Shown here: in pieces, positions 28,569 through 37,263 of the stretch
Layout: every line of letters starts with the position of its first letter
How positions within the stretch are numbered: the stretch's first letter is position 1
DNA from: Hyphomonas neptunium ATCC 15444
GTDB taxonomy: Bacteria > Pseudomonadota > Alphaproteobacteria > Caulobacterales > Hyphomonadaceae
DNA: 64,000 nt
Direction: 5' to 3'
Assembly: GCF_000013025.1 (NCBI RefSeq)
Contig: NC_008358.1
Span: 2,914,001 to 2,978,000, forward strand
The notes under the pieces: generated by a model
Database searches by the model: none
The model's input: only the letters and a program-made list of their open reading frames with translations
Told to the model about the DNA's origin: nothing
Position numbers and translations under genes: made by a program

Positions 28569-28978
28569 CCGATCAGATCACTCGCAATGCATTTCTTCAC
28601 GCCGCGCTCCACCTTGGTGGCGTGAAACGTGCCGCCCCCGCCGATGGCATAGAACATATAGCCCCTCGGCGCCCGCTGCCCGCGAAAGCAGGACGTGCCG
28701 GTGCCCGGATAGGTGAAACAGGCTTGGCCACCCTCGGTCACCTCCATCACACCTTCGGATATGTAATCGCCGATCTCATAGAGCGTCCGCCCGCCCGGCT
28801 CGACACATTCAGACCAGCGCTCCCCGGTCTGCACCACCACCCCGGCCATCCGCACCCCGAAGAGTTCAGCTTTCATCACATCCGCCGTGAGGGGCTCATT
28901 GCTGCCAAGCTTGGGATCGGCAAAGGCGCTGGTGGCCACGAGGCAGGCGACAAGCACGGAAACGGGAAAACGCTGCAT
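28565..28978 (-). CDS. Small exported protein of unknown function
   Basis: A 137-residue protein with a clear signal peptide (MQRFPVSVLVACLVATSAFA, cleavage before DPK). The mature part has four cysteines (in ECVEPG, ACFTYPG, SCFRGQ and KCIASD), which could form two disulfides in the periplasm, and Gly/Tyr-rich turns (RGYMFYAIGGGGTF). I do not recognise the family. It is encoded alone, convergent with rsmD. Confidence 0.75.
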   Translation of the reverse strand: MQRFPVSVLVACLVATSAFADPKLGSNEPLTADVMKAELFGVRMAGVVVQTGERWSECVEPGGRTLYEIGDYISEGVMEVTEGGQACFTYPGTGTSCFRGQRAPRGYMFYAIGGGGTFHATKVERGVKKCIASDLIG

Positions 28979-29053
28979 GGAAGTATCCTTTCCGCGCCAA
29001 ATCTACCTGAAACCCGCCAACCGCCAACGCGAATGTTCAGTCTGCGCGCGGCT

Positions 29054-30085
29054 CTAAACCTCCAGAAACTCTTTCCGGATATCAAAGCTCGACTGTTTCG
29101 TGCCCACATCCTTGGCGCACTCGGCCAGCCACCGGTCCGCCGCCCCCCGGCCCAGATCGCGCACCTCTGTCAGGAAGCGCCAGCGCGAGTCATATTTCGT
29201 CGCCAGCCCATAGCCGAGCAGATCCTGCCCGCCGCGAATGGCGTGGATATTCAGCCTGCGGTATTTCTTCATCAGCGGCTCTTTCAGCATCCCGTCATCA
29301 ATCAGGCGCTGCACGAAGGCAATCGCGCGCAGCTCGCCGATGAGCGAGGCATTAAAACTGATCTCGTTCAGCCGCTCCTGGATCTCGGCGGCACGTTTGG
29401 GAACGCCCGGCCGCACCAGAGGATTGAGCAGCACAAGGAGCACATCCTGCGGCGCGCCCGAATAGATCAGCGGGAAGAGACTGGGATTGCCCATGAAGCC
29501 GCCATCCCAGAATGCCTCCTCGCCGATCTCCACCGCCTGAAAGGTTTGCGGCAGGCAGGCCGACGCCAGAACGGCATCGGCGGTAATCTCCGCTTTGGAA
29601 AACACCCGCACCTTGCCCGTCTCCACATTCGTGGCCGACAGGAAAAGCTTCAGCCCCGACGCATGCACCGCGTCAAAGTCCACCTGATTTTCGACAATCC
29701 GGCGCAGCGGATTGAAGTTGAACGGGTTGAAATCATAAGGGCTGGCAAAGCTCTGCAAGGCGCTGGCCATCTGAAAGCCCGCCGCGCCGAACACATTCAT
29801 GCCGGAGCCCGCGTCCGACACCGCCCGCCACAGCTGCTCCATCGCCGCCCGGGCGCCTGCCGGCCCGCCTGCCGCCAGCCCGGCAGCATAGGCCACCGCA
29901 TTGATGGCCCCGGCGGAGGTCGCTGAAATCGCCTCGATGTCGAGCGTCTCATCCTCGCTCAGCCGGTCCAGCACGCCCCAGGTATAGGCCCCGTGCGAGC
30001 CCCCGCCCTGCAACGCCAGGCTGATCGGCCTCGGTTTGCCAGTCGGTTTTCCGTTTGGCTTTCCGTTCTCACTGGCTTTTGCCAT
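29054..30085 (-). CDS. Patatin-like phospholipase
   Basis: Serine acyl hydrolase with the patatin catalytic dyad. The oxyanion loop is GGGSHG (27-32), the nucleophile elbow reads A55-T-S57-A-G59 (usually GxSxG, here Ala first), and the catalytic Asp is D194 in WDGGF. The 343-residue protein has a Lys/Pro-rich N-terminus and no signal peptide, so it is probably cytoplasmic or secreted by another route. It likely hydrolyses phospholipids or other acyl esters. It is divergent from the methyltransferase gene at 30171. Confidence 0.9.
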   Translation of the reverse strand: MAKASENGKPNGKPTGKPRPISLALQGGGSHGAYTWGVLDRLSEDETLDIEAISATSAGAINAVAYAAGLAAGGPAGARAAMEQLWRAVSDAGSGMNVFGAAGFQMASALQSFASPYDFNPFNFNPLRRIVENQVDFDAVHASGLKLFLSATNVETGKVRVFSKAEITADAVLASACLPQTFQAVEIGEEAFWDGGFMGNPSLFPLIYSGAPQDVLLVLLNPLVRPGVPKRAAEIQERLNEISFNASLIGELRAIAFVQRLIDDGMLKEPLMKKYRRLNIHAIRGGQDLLGYGLATKYDSRWRFLTEVRDLGRGAADRWLAECAKDVGTKQSSFDIRKEFLEV

Positions 30086-30170
30086 GCCCCGGCTCCTTTC
30101 GGTTGCGCCCTGTCCCTGCTAACGGAGGACACCGAAACCCGCCACCCCTCACACGCCGCCTGGAGATCAG

Positions 30171-31421
30171 ATGCCCCCGCCTGCCGCGCCCCTGCGCACG
30201 CTCACCATCGACCATGTTGGCGCCCAGGGCGATGGCCGCGCGCGGGAGGGAGACCGCTGGGTGTCTGTGCCGTTCACTCTCGCCGGCGAGGTCGTCGAAG
30301 TCAGCGGCGAGGGCGACCGGCTGAGGCTGGAGCGGATATCCTCGCCGTCCTCTGAGCGCACAGCCCCGTCCTGCCGCCACTTCACCCGCTGTGGCGGCTG
30401 CACGCTGCAACACATGGCGCCCGCCCCCTATGCCGCCTTCAAGCGAGACCTGATCGTCCGTGCCCTGAAAACACGCGGCCTGGAGGCAGAGGTTACCGAG
30501 ACCTGGATCACCCCGCCCGCTTCCCGCCGCCGCGCGACCTTCACCGCCCGCAAATCGGGCAAGACCATCATGGTCGGCTTTCATGGCCGCAAGAGCCATG
30601 AGCTGATCGCGCTGGAAGAATGCCCCGTGGCCCGCCCCGCCATCGTCGCCGCCCTGCCAAAGCTGGCCGGCATCCTCGCCCCGCTTTTCAGCGGCAAGGA
30701 AGACCTCAGCCTCCTCGTCACCGAAACCGCCTCGGGCCTCGACCTGCATGTGACGGGCATTCCCAAACAGGCCACCCGCCTTGCCCGCGCCGAAGTCACC
30801 AGCGCTGCCCTGCGGGCCGGCTTCGCCCGTGTCTCCCTCGAGGGCGAAGACGTGCTGACCGAGCGCCCCCCGCGCCTGCCCATCGGCGCGGCCAGTCTCC
30901 TGCCCCCGCCCGGCGGCTTCCTGCAGGCCAGCGCCGAGGCGGAGACCGAAATCGCCCGCCTCGTGCTCGGCCATCTCGGCGGCGCAAAACACGCCGCCGA
31001 TCTTTTCTCCGGCTGCGGAACATTTGCCCTGCGCCTGGCAGAGCGCATTCCGGTCTTCGCTGCCGAAAGCGGGCGCCCCGCCATCGAGGCCCTGCGCGCC
31101 GCCGCCAATGCCGCTCCCGGCCTCAAACCCGTCACCGCCGATGTGAGAGACCTCTTCCGCAATCCCCTCGCTGCGGTCGAGTTGGCCCGGTTTGACGGTC
31201 TCGTGCTGGATCCCCCGCGCGCGGGCGCCTCGGCGCAGGCGGCCGAAATCGCCCGCTCCACCGTGCCGCGCGTCGCCTATGTCTCCTGCGATCCCGCCAC
31301 CCTCGCCCGCGACCTGCGCGCCCTCGTCGATGGCGGCTACCGCCTCCTGCGCGCCCATCCGGTCGACCAGTTCCTCTGGTCGGCGCATGTCGAAGCCGTC
31401 GCGCTGCTGGAAAAGCCATGA
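30171..31421 (+). CDS. TrmA/RumA-family RNA (uracil-5-)-methyltransferase
   Basis: A SAM-dependent 5-methyluridine RNA methyltransferase, most similar in layout to RlmD (23S rRNA U1939). An N-terminal TRAM-like domain is followed by the Fe-S cysteines C68, C74 and C77 in CRHFTRCGGC with the fourth in EECPVA. The SAM domain contains DLFSGCGTFAL, LDPPRAGA and the catalytic cysteine in YVSCDPATLARD. The 416-residue length is normal. RlmD, RlmC and TrmA cannot be separated safely by eye. The Nudix gene overlaps its end by four bases (ATGA). Confidence 0.9.
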   Translation: MPPPAAPLRTLTIDHVGAQGDGRAREGDRWVSVPFTLAGEVVEVSGEGDRLRLERISSPSSERTAPSCRHFTRCGGCTLQHMAPAPYAAFKRDLIVRALKTRGLEAEVTETWITPPASRRRATFTARKSGKTIMVGFHGRKSHELIALEECPVARPAIVAALPKLAGILAPLFSGKEDLSLLVTETASGLDLHVTGIPKQATRLARAEVTSAALRAGFARVSLEGEDVLTERPPRLPIGAASLLPPPGGFLQASAEAETEIARLVLGHLGGAKHAADLFSGCGTFALRLAERIPVFAAESGRPAIEALRAAANAAPGLKPVTADVRDLFRNPLAAVELARFDGLVLDPPRAGASAQAAEIARSTVPRVAYVSCDPATLARDLRALVDGGYRLLRAHPVDQFLWSAHVEAVALLEKP

Positions 31422-31864
31422 CCGTGCCCGCCGCCCCGCTGCCCGGCCGGCCGACGCCCGCCGTCGGCGCCGTCTGTTTCAAAGGCGAAGACGTACTCCT
31501 CATCCGGCGCGGTACGCCCCCGCTCGCCGGTGACTGGTCGATCCCCGGCGGCCGCATCGAATTTGGCGAGCGTACAGAGGCCGCCGCTCTGCGCGAGTTG
31601 ATGGAAGAAACCGGCGTCACCGCCCGCCTCATCGGCCTCGTCGATGTCGTCGACGCGATCTTCACCTCACGCGCTTCGGGCGACGTCACACGCCACTATC
31701 TGCTGTTCGACTTTGCCGCCGTCTGGCTCTCGGGCGACCCGGTGGCGGGCGACGATGCCAGCCATGCCGAATGGGTCTCGCCCGAGCGGCTAGCCGCCAT
31801 CGCCCTCTGGGAGGAGACCCGCCGGATCATCGAAGCGGCCCGCGCGATGGTCTCAGCGCTCTGA
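31418..31864 (+). CDS. Nudix hydrolase
   Basis: A 148-residue Nudix protein. The Nudix box GX5EX7REUXEEXGU is complete from G45 to V67 (GRIEFGE...RELMEETGV), giving the Mg-binding glutamates. It probably hydrolyses a nucleoside diphosphate derivative, possibly an ADP-ribose or an oxidised nucleotide. Translation is coupled to the upstream methyltransferase gene by an ATGA overlap. A TTGGAG repeat cluster begins 23 bases after its stop. Confidence 0.93.
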   Translation: MTVPAAPLPGRPTPAVGAVCFKGEDVLLIRRGTPPLAGDWSIPGGRIEFGERTEAAALRELMEETGVTARLIGLVDVVDAIFTSRASGDVTRHYLLFDFAAVWLSGDPVAGDDASHAEWVSPERLAAIALWEETRRIIEAARAMVSAL

Positions 31865-31886
31865 AAAACGCCAACCACCCGGAGCC

Positions 31887-31936
31887 CCGTTGGAGTTTTT
31901 GGGCCCCTCATTGGAGGAATCGTTGGAGTTTTTTGC
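31887..31936 (+). repeat. TTGGAG repeat cluster
   Basis: Three TTGGAG copies: CGTTGGAGTTTTT, CATTGGAGGAATC and CGTTGGAGTTTTTT. The TTGGAG...TGGAGGAATC combination recurs at 51576-51599. It fills the gap between the Nudix gene and the SDR at 32035. Confidence 0.6.
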
Positions 31937-32034
31937 GCTCCTTATCCCCCGTTTATTTTCCTTGACCCGCCCCTGCGTCAGGTCTGTCTGTACGCTTTAA
32001 GTCATCCAGAAGATACCAGGGAGGAATCAGGTTC

Positions 32035-32820
32035 ATGGTCTACAAACCCTTTGATATGAGCGGCAAAGTCTGTGTCGTCACCGGCGGCAACAAGGGCATC
32101 GGCCTCGGCATGGTCGAGGCACTGGCCGCCTCAAACGCCGATGTTGTGATCTGGGGCCGCAAGACGGCCGACAACGACGCCGCCGTCAAATCCGCCTCGG
32201 GCCTCGGCACCGGCAAGGTCAAGGCCTGGGCCGTCGATGTCGGCGAAGAATCCCAGGTTATCAAGGCGATGAAAGAGGCTGAAGAAGAATTCGGCCGCAT
32301 CGACGCCTGCATCGCAAACGCCGGCGTTGGCCGGGGCGCTGCCTCCTTCGAGACGATGACGCTGGAAACCTGGGAGTATAACGCCCGGATCAACTCCGTC
32401 GGCGCCTTCTTCACCCTGCGCGAAGCGGCCAAGTCGATGGTCGCCCGCGCCAAGAAGGGCGATCTCGGCGGCAGCCTCGTTGGCACCGCCTCCCTCGCCG
32501 GCATCGAAGGCGCTGGCCGCAACCAGGCTTACGCCCACACCAAAGGTGGCCTCATCGCCATGATGAACGCCTGCGCCGTCGAATACGGCCGCTATGGTAT
32601 CCGCGCCAATTCCATCCTGCCGGGCTGGATCGCCACCGACATGACCGAGGGCGCGCAAGGCCAGGAAGTGTTCACCTCCAAGGTCATCTCCCGCGTCCCG
32701 ATTCGCCGTTGGGGCGAGCCAGCAGACTTCGGCGGCATGGCCGTCTATCTCTGCTCGGACGCCTCGAAATACCATTCGGGCGACACGCTCGTCATCGATG
32801 GCGGCTACGCAAAATTCTAG
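32035..32820 (+). CDS. SDR-family oxidoreductase
   Basis: Classical SDR of 261 residues: cofactor motif TGGNKGIGLG near the N-terminus, ANAGVG, the active-site Ser in GTASLAG, and Y-x-x-x-K as YAHTKGG. The end carries the SGDTLVIDGGYAKF element. Probably a cytoplasmic NAD(P)H oxidoreductase; substrate unknown. The ATG is preceded by GGGAGGAA with a spacing of about nine bases. A bidirectional terminator follows the gene. Confidence 0.9.
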   Translation: MVYKPFDMSGKVCVVTGGNKGIGLGMVEALAASNADVVIWGRKTADNDAAVKSASGLGTGKVKAWAVDVGEESQVIKAMKEAEEEFGRIDACIANAGVGRGAASFETMTLETWEYNARINSVGAFFTLREAAKSMVARAKKGDLGGSLVGTASLAGIEGAGRNQAYAHTKGGLIAMMNACAVEYGRYGIRANSILPGWIATDMTEGAQGQEVFTSKVISRVPIRRWGEPADFGGMAVYLCSDASKYHSGDTLVIDGGYAKF

Positions 32821-32865
32821 CTCCTGCGGGCGGCGCCCTGCGCCGCCCCGCAAGCCACCCGCAAA

Positions 32866-32905
32866 GAAAAAGGCCGCTTCCCATCAGGAAGCGGCCTTAT
32901 CTTTT
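32866..32905. terminator. Bidirectional intrinsic terminator
   Basis: Twelve-base-pair stem AAGGCCGCTTCC (32870-32881) / GGAAGCGGCCTT (32887-32898) with a five-base loop. It is followed by ATCTTTT on the plus strand and by TTTCTTTG on the minus strand, so it can end both the SDR gene and the leftward lipoprotein gene. Confidence 0.85.
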
Positions 32906-32927
32906 AGCCGGTTACCCAGCCTCGAAG

Positions 32928-33221
32928 TTACTCAGGAGTGGCTTCTTCAGTCACTTCTTCCATAGCTTCTTCGGTCGCTGCAGCAGCGTCAGCAGTACCT
33001 TCGGCAACGGCGTCAGCGCCTTCAACGGCTGCGTCTTCAGTTGCTTCGTATGCGTCCATAACAGCTTCTTCGGTGGCTTCACCGGCTTCAGCAGCGGACT
33101 CTGCAGCGTCAGCAGCAGACTCTTCGACGGTCGTCGGCTCAGCTGCAGGCGCAGCTTCTTCGGTTGGACCGCAGGCGGCGAGAACGAGCGCAGCAGCGCC
33201 CATCAGGAACAGATTTTTCAT
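32928..33221 (-). CDS. Small acidic Ala/Glu-rich lipoprotein
   Basis: A 97-residue protein with a lipoprotein signal (MKNLFLMGAAALVLAAC, Cys17). The mature part is almost only Ala, Glu, Thr, Val, Asp and Gly with no Lys or Arg, giving a very low pI and a likely helical or disordered character. Repeated AAE/TEEA units are visible. No known family is recognised. It has its own terminator and appears monocistronic. A second acidic exported protein of similar composition is encoded directly upstream (33385-33744), which suggests related roles. Confidence 0.78.
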   Translation of the reverse strand: MKNLFLMGAAALVLAACGPTEEAAPAAEPTTVEESAADAAESAAEAGEATEEAVMDAYEATEDAAVEGADAVAEGTADAAAATEEAMEEVTEEATPE

Positions 33222-33336
33222 GTTGGTAGTACCCCTGTTGTGTTCTTGCGAACGGCCGGTGCTTTAGCACCAATGTCCCGTTACTGAAAGTTCATTCTTC
33301 AGATCGGGAAAGCCTTTCGCGGGCTGGTTACAGAAA

Positions 33337-33361
33337 AACCCCCTCCCGCTGTGGGAAGGGG
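33337..33361 (-). terminator. Intrinsic terminator of the 33385-33744 gene
   Basis: On the minus strand CCCCTTCCC / GGGAGGGGG with a short loop forms a stem with one mismatch, followed by five T. It starts 24 bases after the stop codon. Confidence 0.65.
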
Positions 33362-33384
33362 CGATTGTGAGCATTTCTGCCCGC

Positions 33385-33744
33385 TTATTCAGCAGCCTCG
33401 TCGGCAGCTTCCTCAGCGGCTTCTTCAGCAACTTCGGCTTCTTCAGCCACGTCTGCTGCAACGTCTGCTTCGACAGCGGCGTCTTCGGCAACGTCAGCAG
33501 CAACTTCTGCTTCCACCGCTGTTTCGTCTGCGGCTTCGGCTGTCACTTCAGCTTCAACGGCAGTTTCTTCAGCTTCGGCGGCAGCCTCTTCAGCAACCAC
33601 GGCCGCTTCTTCAGCGACTTCGGCTGTGTCCTCAGCAACTTCAGCGGCTTCTACGGCGACTTCTGCTTCAACCGGTGGCTCGCTCGCGAAAGCAAAACCG
33701 GAGACAAAAGCTGCAGCAGCAGCACCAGCGAAAAGTTTCTTCAT
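33385..33744 (-). CDS. Acidic low-complexity exported protein
   Basis: A 119-residue protein with a signal peptide (MKKLFAGAAAAAFVSGFAFA, cleavage before SEPP). The mature part consists almost only of Ala, Glu, Val, Asp and Thr in repeating EVAEEAA / TAVEAEV / VAADVAE units with no basic residue at all. The alternation fits an amphipathic or extended helical rod, possibly a coiled coil. I do not recognise a family; a structural or metal-binding periplasmic role is only speculation. It has its own terminator and a 200-bp leader region upstream. Confidence 0.78.
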   Translation of the reverse strand: MKKLFAGAAAAAFVSGFAFASEPPVEAEVAVEAAEVAEDTAEVAEEAAVVAEEAAAEAEETAVEAEVTAEAADETAVEAEVAADVAEDAAVEADVAADVAEEAEVAEEAAEEAADEAAE

Positions 33745-33961
33745 CAGAGCTTCCCCTCTTTAATTTTTTTGTCAGATGACACCCGTTGCCCAGATCAACC
33801 CAGCCAACTTCCAAAACTCTGGCTGGGGAACACGGCCAGATTGCGGCAAAGTGGCGGCAAAAAAGGCAACATGCCGGCAACCTGTTCCCTATTGCGTTGA
33901 CGCTGGGGCGCGGGTCTACCGGTCTGGATCATGAATTCGCTTGGATAAAAGGGACTTAGAG

Positions 33962-34939
33962 ATGGCTATCAAGACACGCCTGACTGACCTGCTGAAAACG
34001 CAGCACCCGATCATGCTCGCAGGCATGGGCGGGGTTTCTTATGCAGAAGTCTGCGCAGCCATGTGTAATGCCGGTGGCTATGGTGTTCTCGGCATGGCGG
34101 GCACATCGCCCCAATTCATCGCCGAACAGATGAAAAAAGTGCGTCAGCTGACCGACAAACCGTTCGGGGTGGACCTGCTCGCCGCAAGCCCGGAAAGCCT
34201 CGAAGAGTCTGTGGACGTCATCATCAATGGCGGCGCCGATTCGTTCATCGCCGGCCTCGGCGTCCCGATGCCGATCATGGACCGTCTGAAGAAAGCGGGC
34301 CTGAAAGTCATGGTTGTCGGCGGCGCGGTAAAGCACGCCATCAAGGCTGAACAGGCCGGCTGCGACGCGGTGATTCTCCAGGGCGGCGAAGGCGGCGGCC
34401 ATACCGGCCTCGTCGGCACGATGCCCCTGGTCGCCCAGGCGGTCGAAGCGGTCAAAATCCCCGTCATCGCCGCAGGCGGCATCTATGATGGCCGCGGCCT
34501 TGCCGCCTCGCTTGCCCTCGGCGCGCAGGGCGTCTGGATGGGCACACGCTTCATCGCGTCCGCCGAAGCCCACGCCGCCGGCATGTACAAGGACGCCGTC
34601 GTCACCGCCGGCGATACCGACACCACCCGCACCCGCTGCTATTCCGGCAAGCCGATGCGCTGCCGCACCAATGATTACATCGATGACTGGGAAAGCCGTC
34701 CGCAGGACATCAAACCCTTCCCGTTCCAGGCAATCCACTCCACCCAGACCGGCGTTATCGGCGGCATTGGTGGGATCACGGACGAAGCCAAACTCTCGAT
34801 GGACAAGTCCTGCTTCGCTATGGGCCAGTCGGCCGGCGGTGTGAAGGAAGTCAAACCGGTCGCCGAAATCGTCGCCGACATCATGCGCGACGCCGAAGCG
34901 ACCATCACCCGCATGGCGGGCCTGCGCGTCACCGCCTGA
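33962..34939 (+). CDS. Nitronate monooxygenase / NPD-family flavoprotein
   Basis: A 325-residue TIM-barrel FMN enzyme of the 2-nitropropane dioxygenase family, which oxidises alkyl nitronates. Hallmarks are LAGMGGVSYAEVCAAMCNAGGYGVLG at the N-terminus (split here by the substrate loop), GGEGGGHTGLVG at the phosphate site, and AAGGIYDGRGLAASLALGAQ. Some members are enoyl reductases (FabK-like) or other flavin enzymes. The ATG at 33962 is preferred over the in-frame TTG at 33941 because AAAGGGAC lies upstream at good spacing and the protein then starts at the conserved helix. Confidence 0.88.
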   Translation: MAIKTRLTDLLKTQHPIMLAGMGGVSYAEVCAAMCNAGGYGVLGMAGTSPQFIAEQMKKVRQLTDKPFGVDLLAASPESLEESVDVIINGGADSFIAGLGVPMPIMDRLKKAGLKVMVVGGAVKHAIKAEQAGCDAVILQGGEGGGHTGLVGTMPLVAQAVEAVKIPVIAAGGIYDGRGLAASLALGAQGVWMGTRFIASAEAHAAGMYKDAVVTAGDTDTTRTRCYSGKPMRCRTNDYIDDWESRPQDIKPFPFQAIHSTQTGVIGGIGGITDEAKLSMDKSCFAMGQSAGGVKEVKPVAEIVADIMRDAEATITRMAGLRVTA

Positions 34940-34952
34940 GACGTCGAGACAT

Positions 34953-34978
34953 GCGGGGCGGGCTCATGCCTGCCCCGC
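34953..34978. terminator. GC-rich hairpin between convergent genes
   Basis: GCGGGGCGGGC / GCCTGCCCCGC (11 bp with one G-U) around a four-base loop, between the nitronate monooxygenase stop and the corA stop. No strong T tract follows, so termination is probable but not certain. Confidence 0.5.
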
Positions 34979-34986
34979 GCTTCACG

Positions 34987-35991
34987 TTACAGCCAGCCCC
35001 GCCATTTGAAGAACTGGTAGGGCACGACCGCCGAGAGAACCATCAGGCAGAGCGCCAACGGATACCCCACCGGCCAGGACAGCTCCGGCATCACCTCGAA
35101 ATTCATTCCGTAGATCGAGGCAATCAGCGTCGGCGGCAGGAACACAACCGCCGCCACCGAGAAAATCTTGATGATGCCCGTCTGCTCGATATTGATCATG
35201 CCAAGCGTGGCATCCAGCAGAAAGTTGATCTTCTGTGTAAGGAAGCTCGTGTGGTCGCTCAGCGATTGCACGTCTCGCGTCAGCGTGCGCAACCGTCCTT
35301 CATACTCCTTGCCCGGCTTGCGGCTGACGGCAATTTCGGTTCCGAATGCCAGCAACCGCTGAAACGAAATCAGGCTCTCACGCACCTTCGAGAGAAGGTC
35401 ACCCTTTCGGCCAATCTGTTCGAGGACGGACTGATAGTTGCGGGGCCGGGCCTTGTTCCGCTTCGACACCTTCTCCGCCACCGCCCCGTCCACAAGTGGC
35501 GCCTTGATGGCAAAGATGTTGTCAGACAGCGCGTCCAGCTCATGCCCCGTCCGCTCCAGAACATCCCCGATCCGCTCGATCAGCCCATCCAGCAACCCCG
35601 CCACAACCCCATCGGCGGTATAGGTTGCGCCCTTCTGGCAGCGCGCGATGAACGCATCGATGGAACGCGGCTCGGCATAGCGCACCGTTATCAGCTGCTC
35701 GCCCTTGAGGATGAAGGTGATCGGTGACAGCAGCACATTGTCGCCATCGGTATGCGAGAGCATCATCGTGGTCATGAACGTCGCCCCCTCCTCCGTATAG
35801 AGACGGCTGGAGACTTCAATCTCGCTCATTTCCTCGATGGTGGGCACATCAATGCCAAGCGCGCGCTCGATCGCGGTTTCTTCATCCTTGCTCGGCCGCA
35901 GGATGTCGACCCAGACCGCCGTGTCGAGATGCTCGAGCGTTTCGCCCGAGAGAACGAAGCGATGCTCGGAATTGGTAAACGTGCGGATCAT
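34987..35991 (-). CDS. corA: CorA-family divalent metal transporter
   Basis: A 334-residue CorA-type channel for Mg2+ (or Co2+/Zn2+) uptake. A large N-terminal cytosolic domain with a long helical stalk leads to two C-terminal transmembrane helices. The first ends in the family signature YGMNFE, and the protein closes with a Lys/Arg/Trp-rich tail (FFKWRGWL). The length is normal. It is convergent with the nitronate monooxygenase gene. Confidence 0.95.
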   Translation of the reverse strand: MIRTFTNSEHRFVLSGETLEHLDTAVWVDILRPSKDEETAIERALGIDVPTIEEMSEIEVSSRLYTEEGATFMTTMMLSHTDGDNVLLSPITFILKGEQLITVRYAEPRSIDAFIARCQKGATYTADGVVAGLLDGLIERIGDVLERTGHELDALSDNIFAIKAPLVDGAVAEKVSKRNKARPRNYQSVLEQIGRKGDLLSKVRESLISFQRLLAFGTEIAVSRKPGKEYEGRLRTLTRDVQSLSDHTSFLTQKINFLLDATLGMINIEQTGIIKIFSVAAVVFLPPTLIASIYGMNFEVMPELSWPVGYPLALCLMVLSAVVPYQFFKWRGWL

Positions 35992-36057
35992 GGGCGGCCC
36001 CGGAAAACGGTCCGCCCATGTCTGCGTAAAGTCGCCTTACTTGGCAACAGGTGAGGC

Positions 36058-37239
36058 TTATTCAGCCGGTGTCAGCCGGATCAGCCGCCCGCCTTCTTCA
36101 TCTTCCAGCACATAGATCGCCCCGTCCGGCCCTTCCTCGACCTCGCGGATACGCTTGTCCCAGCTGTAGCGCCCACCTTCGGCAGCGCCGCCGCCTTCCT
36201 CTTCAAGCTCCACGCGGATAAGCGCCTTGGAGGAAAGCCCCCCGATAAAGGCGTTGCCGTTCCAGTCCGGAAACACGCCGCCATAATAGATGTCGAGCCC
36301 CGCCGGGCTGATCGCCGGCACCCAATAGGCCGCAGGCGCGGCAAATTCAGGGCGCGTATCATGGTCGGGAATGGGGCGGCCATCATAATGATCGCCGTTG
36401 GAAACTTCCGGATACCCGTAATTCTCCCCCGCCACGATCAGGTTCAGCTCATCGCCATGCGCTGGCCCCATCTCCTGCACCCACAGGCGCCCGGTATTGT
36501 CAAAGTCGATGCCCAGCGGGTTGCGATGCCCCAGGGTCCACACCTCTGCAGCCACCCCGCCCTGATCGGCAAACGGATTATCTTCCGGTACGCTGCCATC
36601 CAGATTGAGGCGCACGACCTTGCCAAGATTGCCGCTCATATCCTGCGCAGGCGTGAACTTCTGGCGCTCACCCGACGTGATAAAGAGATAGCCATCGGGT
36701 GAGACGGCCATGCGGTGGCCATAATGCCCGTTATCTTTCACTTTCGGATTCTGGCGCCAGATAACCTTCCGGTCACTGATCGTTCCGCCATCCTCGGTCA
36801 GGCTCAGCGTGGCGATCTCCACTGCCGCGCCAGACAGGGAATCGTCGTCATCGTCGCGCTCGACATAGGAGAGGTACACTTCGCCCGTCTCGGCAAACGC
36901 CGGATGCAGGATAATATCGCCGAGGCCGCCCTGGCCGCGCATCATGACATCCGGCCCGCCGGTGATCTCTCCGGCATTGCTGCCATCGGTGCCCACCAGC
37001 CAGATATCTCCGGCCTGTTCAGTCACCACAGCGCGGCCATCGGGCAGGAATGTCATCGCCCAGGGATTGTCGAAAAACTCAAGCGGCGTCGCTTTCAGCT
37101 TCACGCCATCGCTGCCCGTCACGATGAAACTGCCGTCGCTCCCTGCCGGGGCCGCAGTTTCGGAATTCTCAGTCGCGCAGGCTGTGAGGGTCAGGGCTGC
37201 CGCGATGGCGGCTGCGGAAACCAGCTTGAATTGTGTCAT
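36058..37239 (-). CDS. PQQ-dependent sugar dehydrogenase (Asd/YliI type), lipoprotein
   Basis: A soluble-type glucose/sorbosone dehydrogenase beta-propeller of 393 residues, anchored by a lipoprotein signal (ALTLTAC, Cys22). Family blocks are NPWAMTFLPDGRAVVTE at the start, GQGGLGDIILHP, the active-site NGHYGHRMAVSPDGYLFITSGER and LGHRNPLGIDF. It should oxidise aldose sugars in the periplasm with PQQ. The ATG at 37239 is chosen because AGGAG lies eight bases upstream; a GTG at 37248 is too close to that site. The preceding hydroxyacid dehydrogenase gene ends 24 bases upstream. Confidence 0.9.
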   Translation of the reverse strand: MTQFKLVSAAAIAAALTLTACATENSETAAPAGSDGSFIVTGSDGVKLKATPLEFFDNPWAMTFLPDGRAVVTEQAGDIWLVGTDGSNAGEITGGPDVMMRGQGGLGDIILHPAFAETGEVYLSYVERDDDDDSLSGAAVEIATLSLTEDGGTISDRKVIWRQNPKVKDNGHYGHRMAVSPDGYLFITSGERQKFTPAQDMSGNLGKVVRLNLDGSVPEDNPFADQGGVAAEVWTLGHRNPLGIDFDNTGRLWVQEMGPAHGDELNLIVAGENYGYPEVSNGDHYDGRPIPDHDTRPEFAAPAAYWVPAISPAGLDIYYGGVFPDWNGNAFIGGLSSKALIRVELEEEGGGAAEGGRYSWDKRIREVEEGPDGAIYVLEDEEGGRLIRLTPAE

Positions 37240-37263
37240 ATCACTCACTCCTCTGCATCCGGA

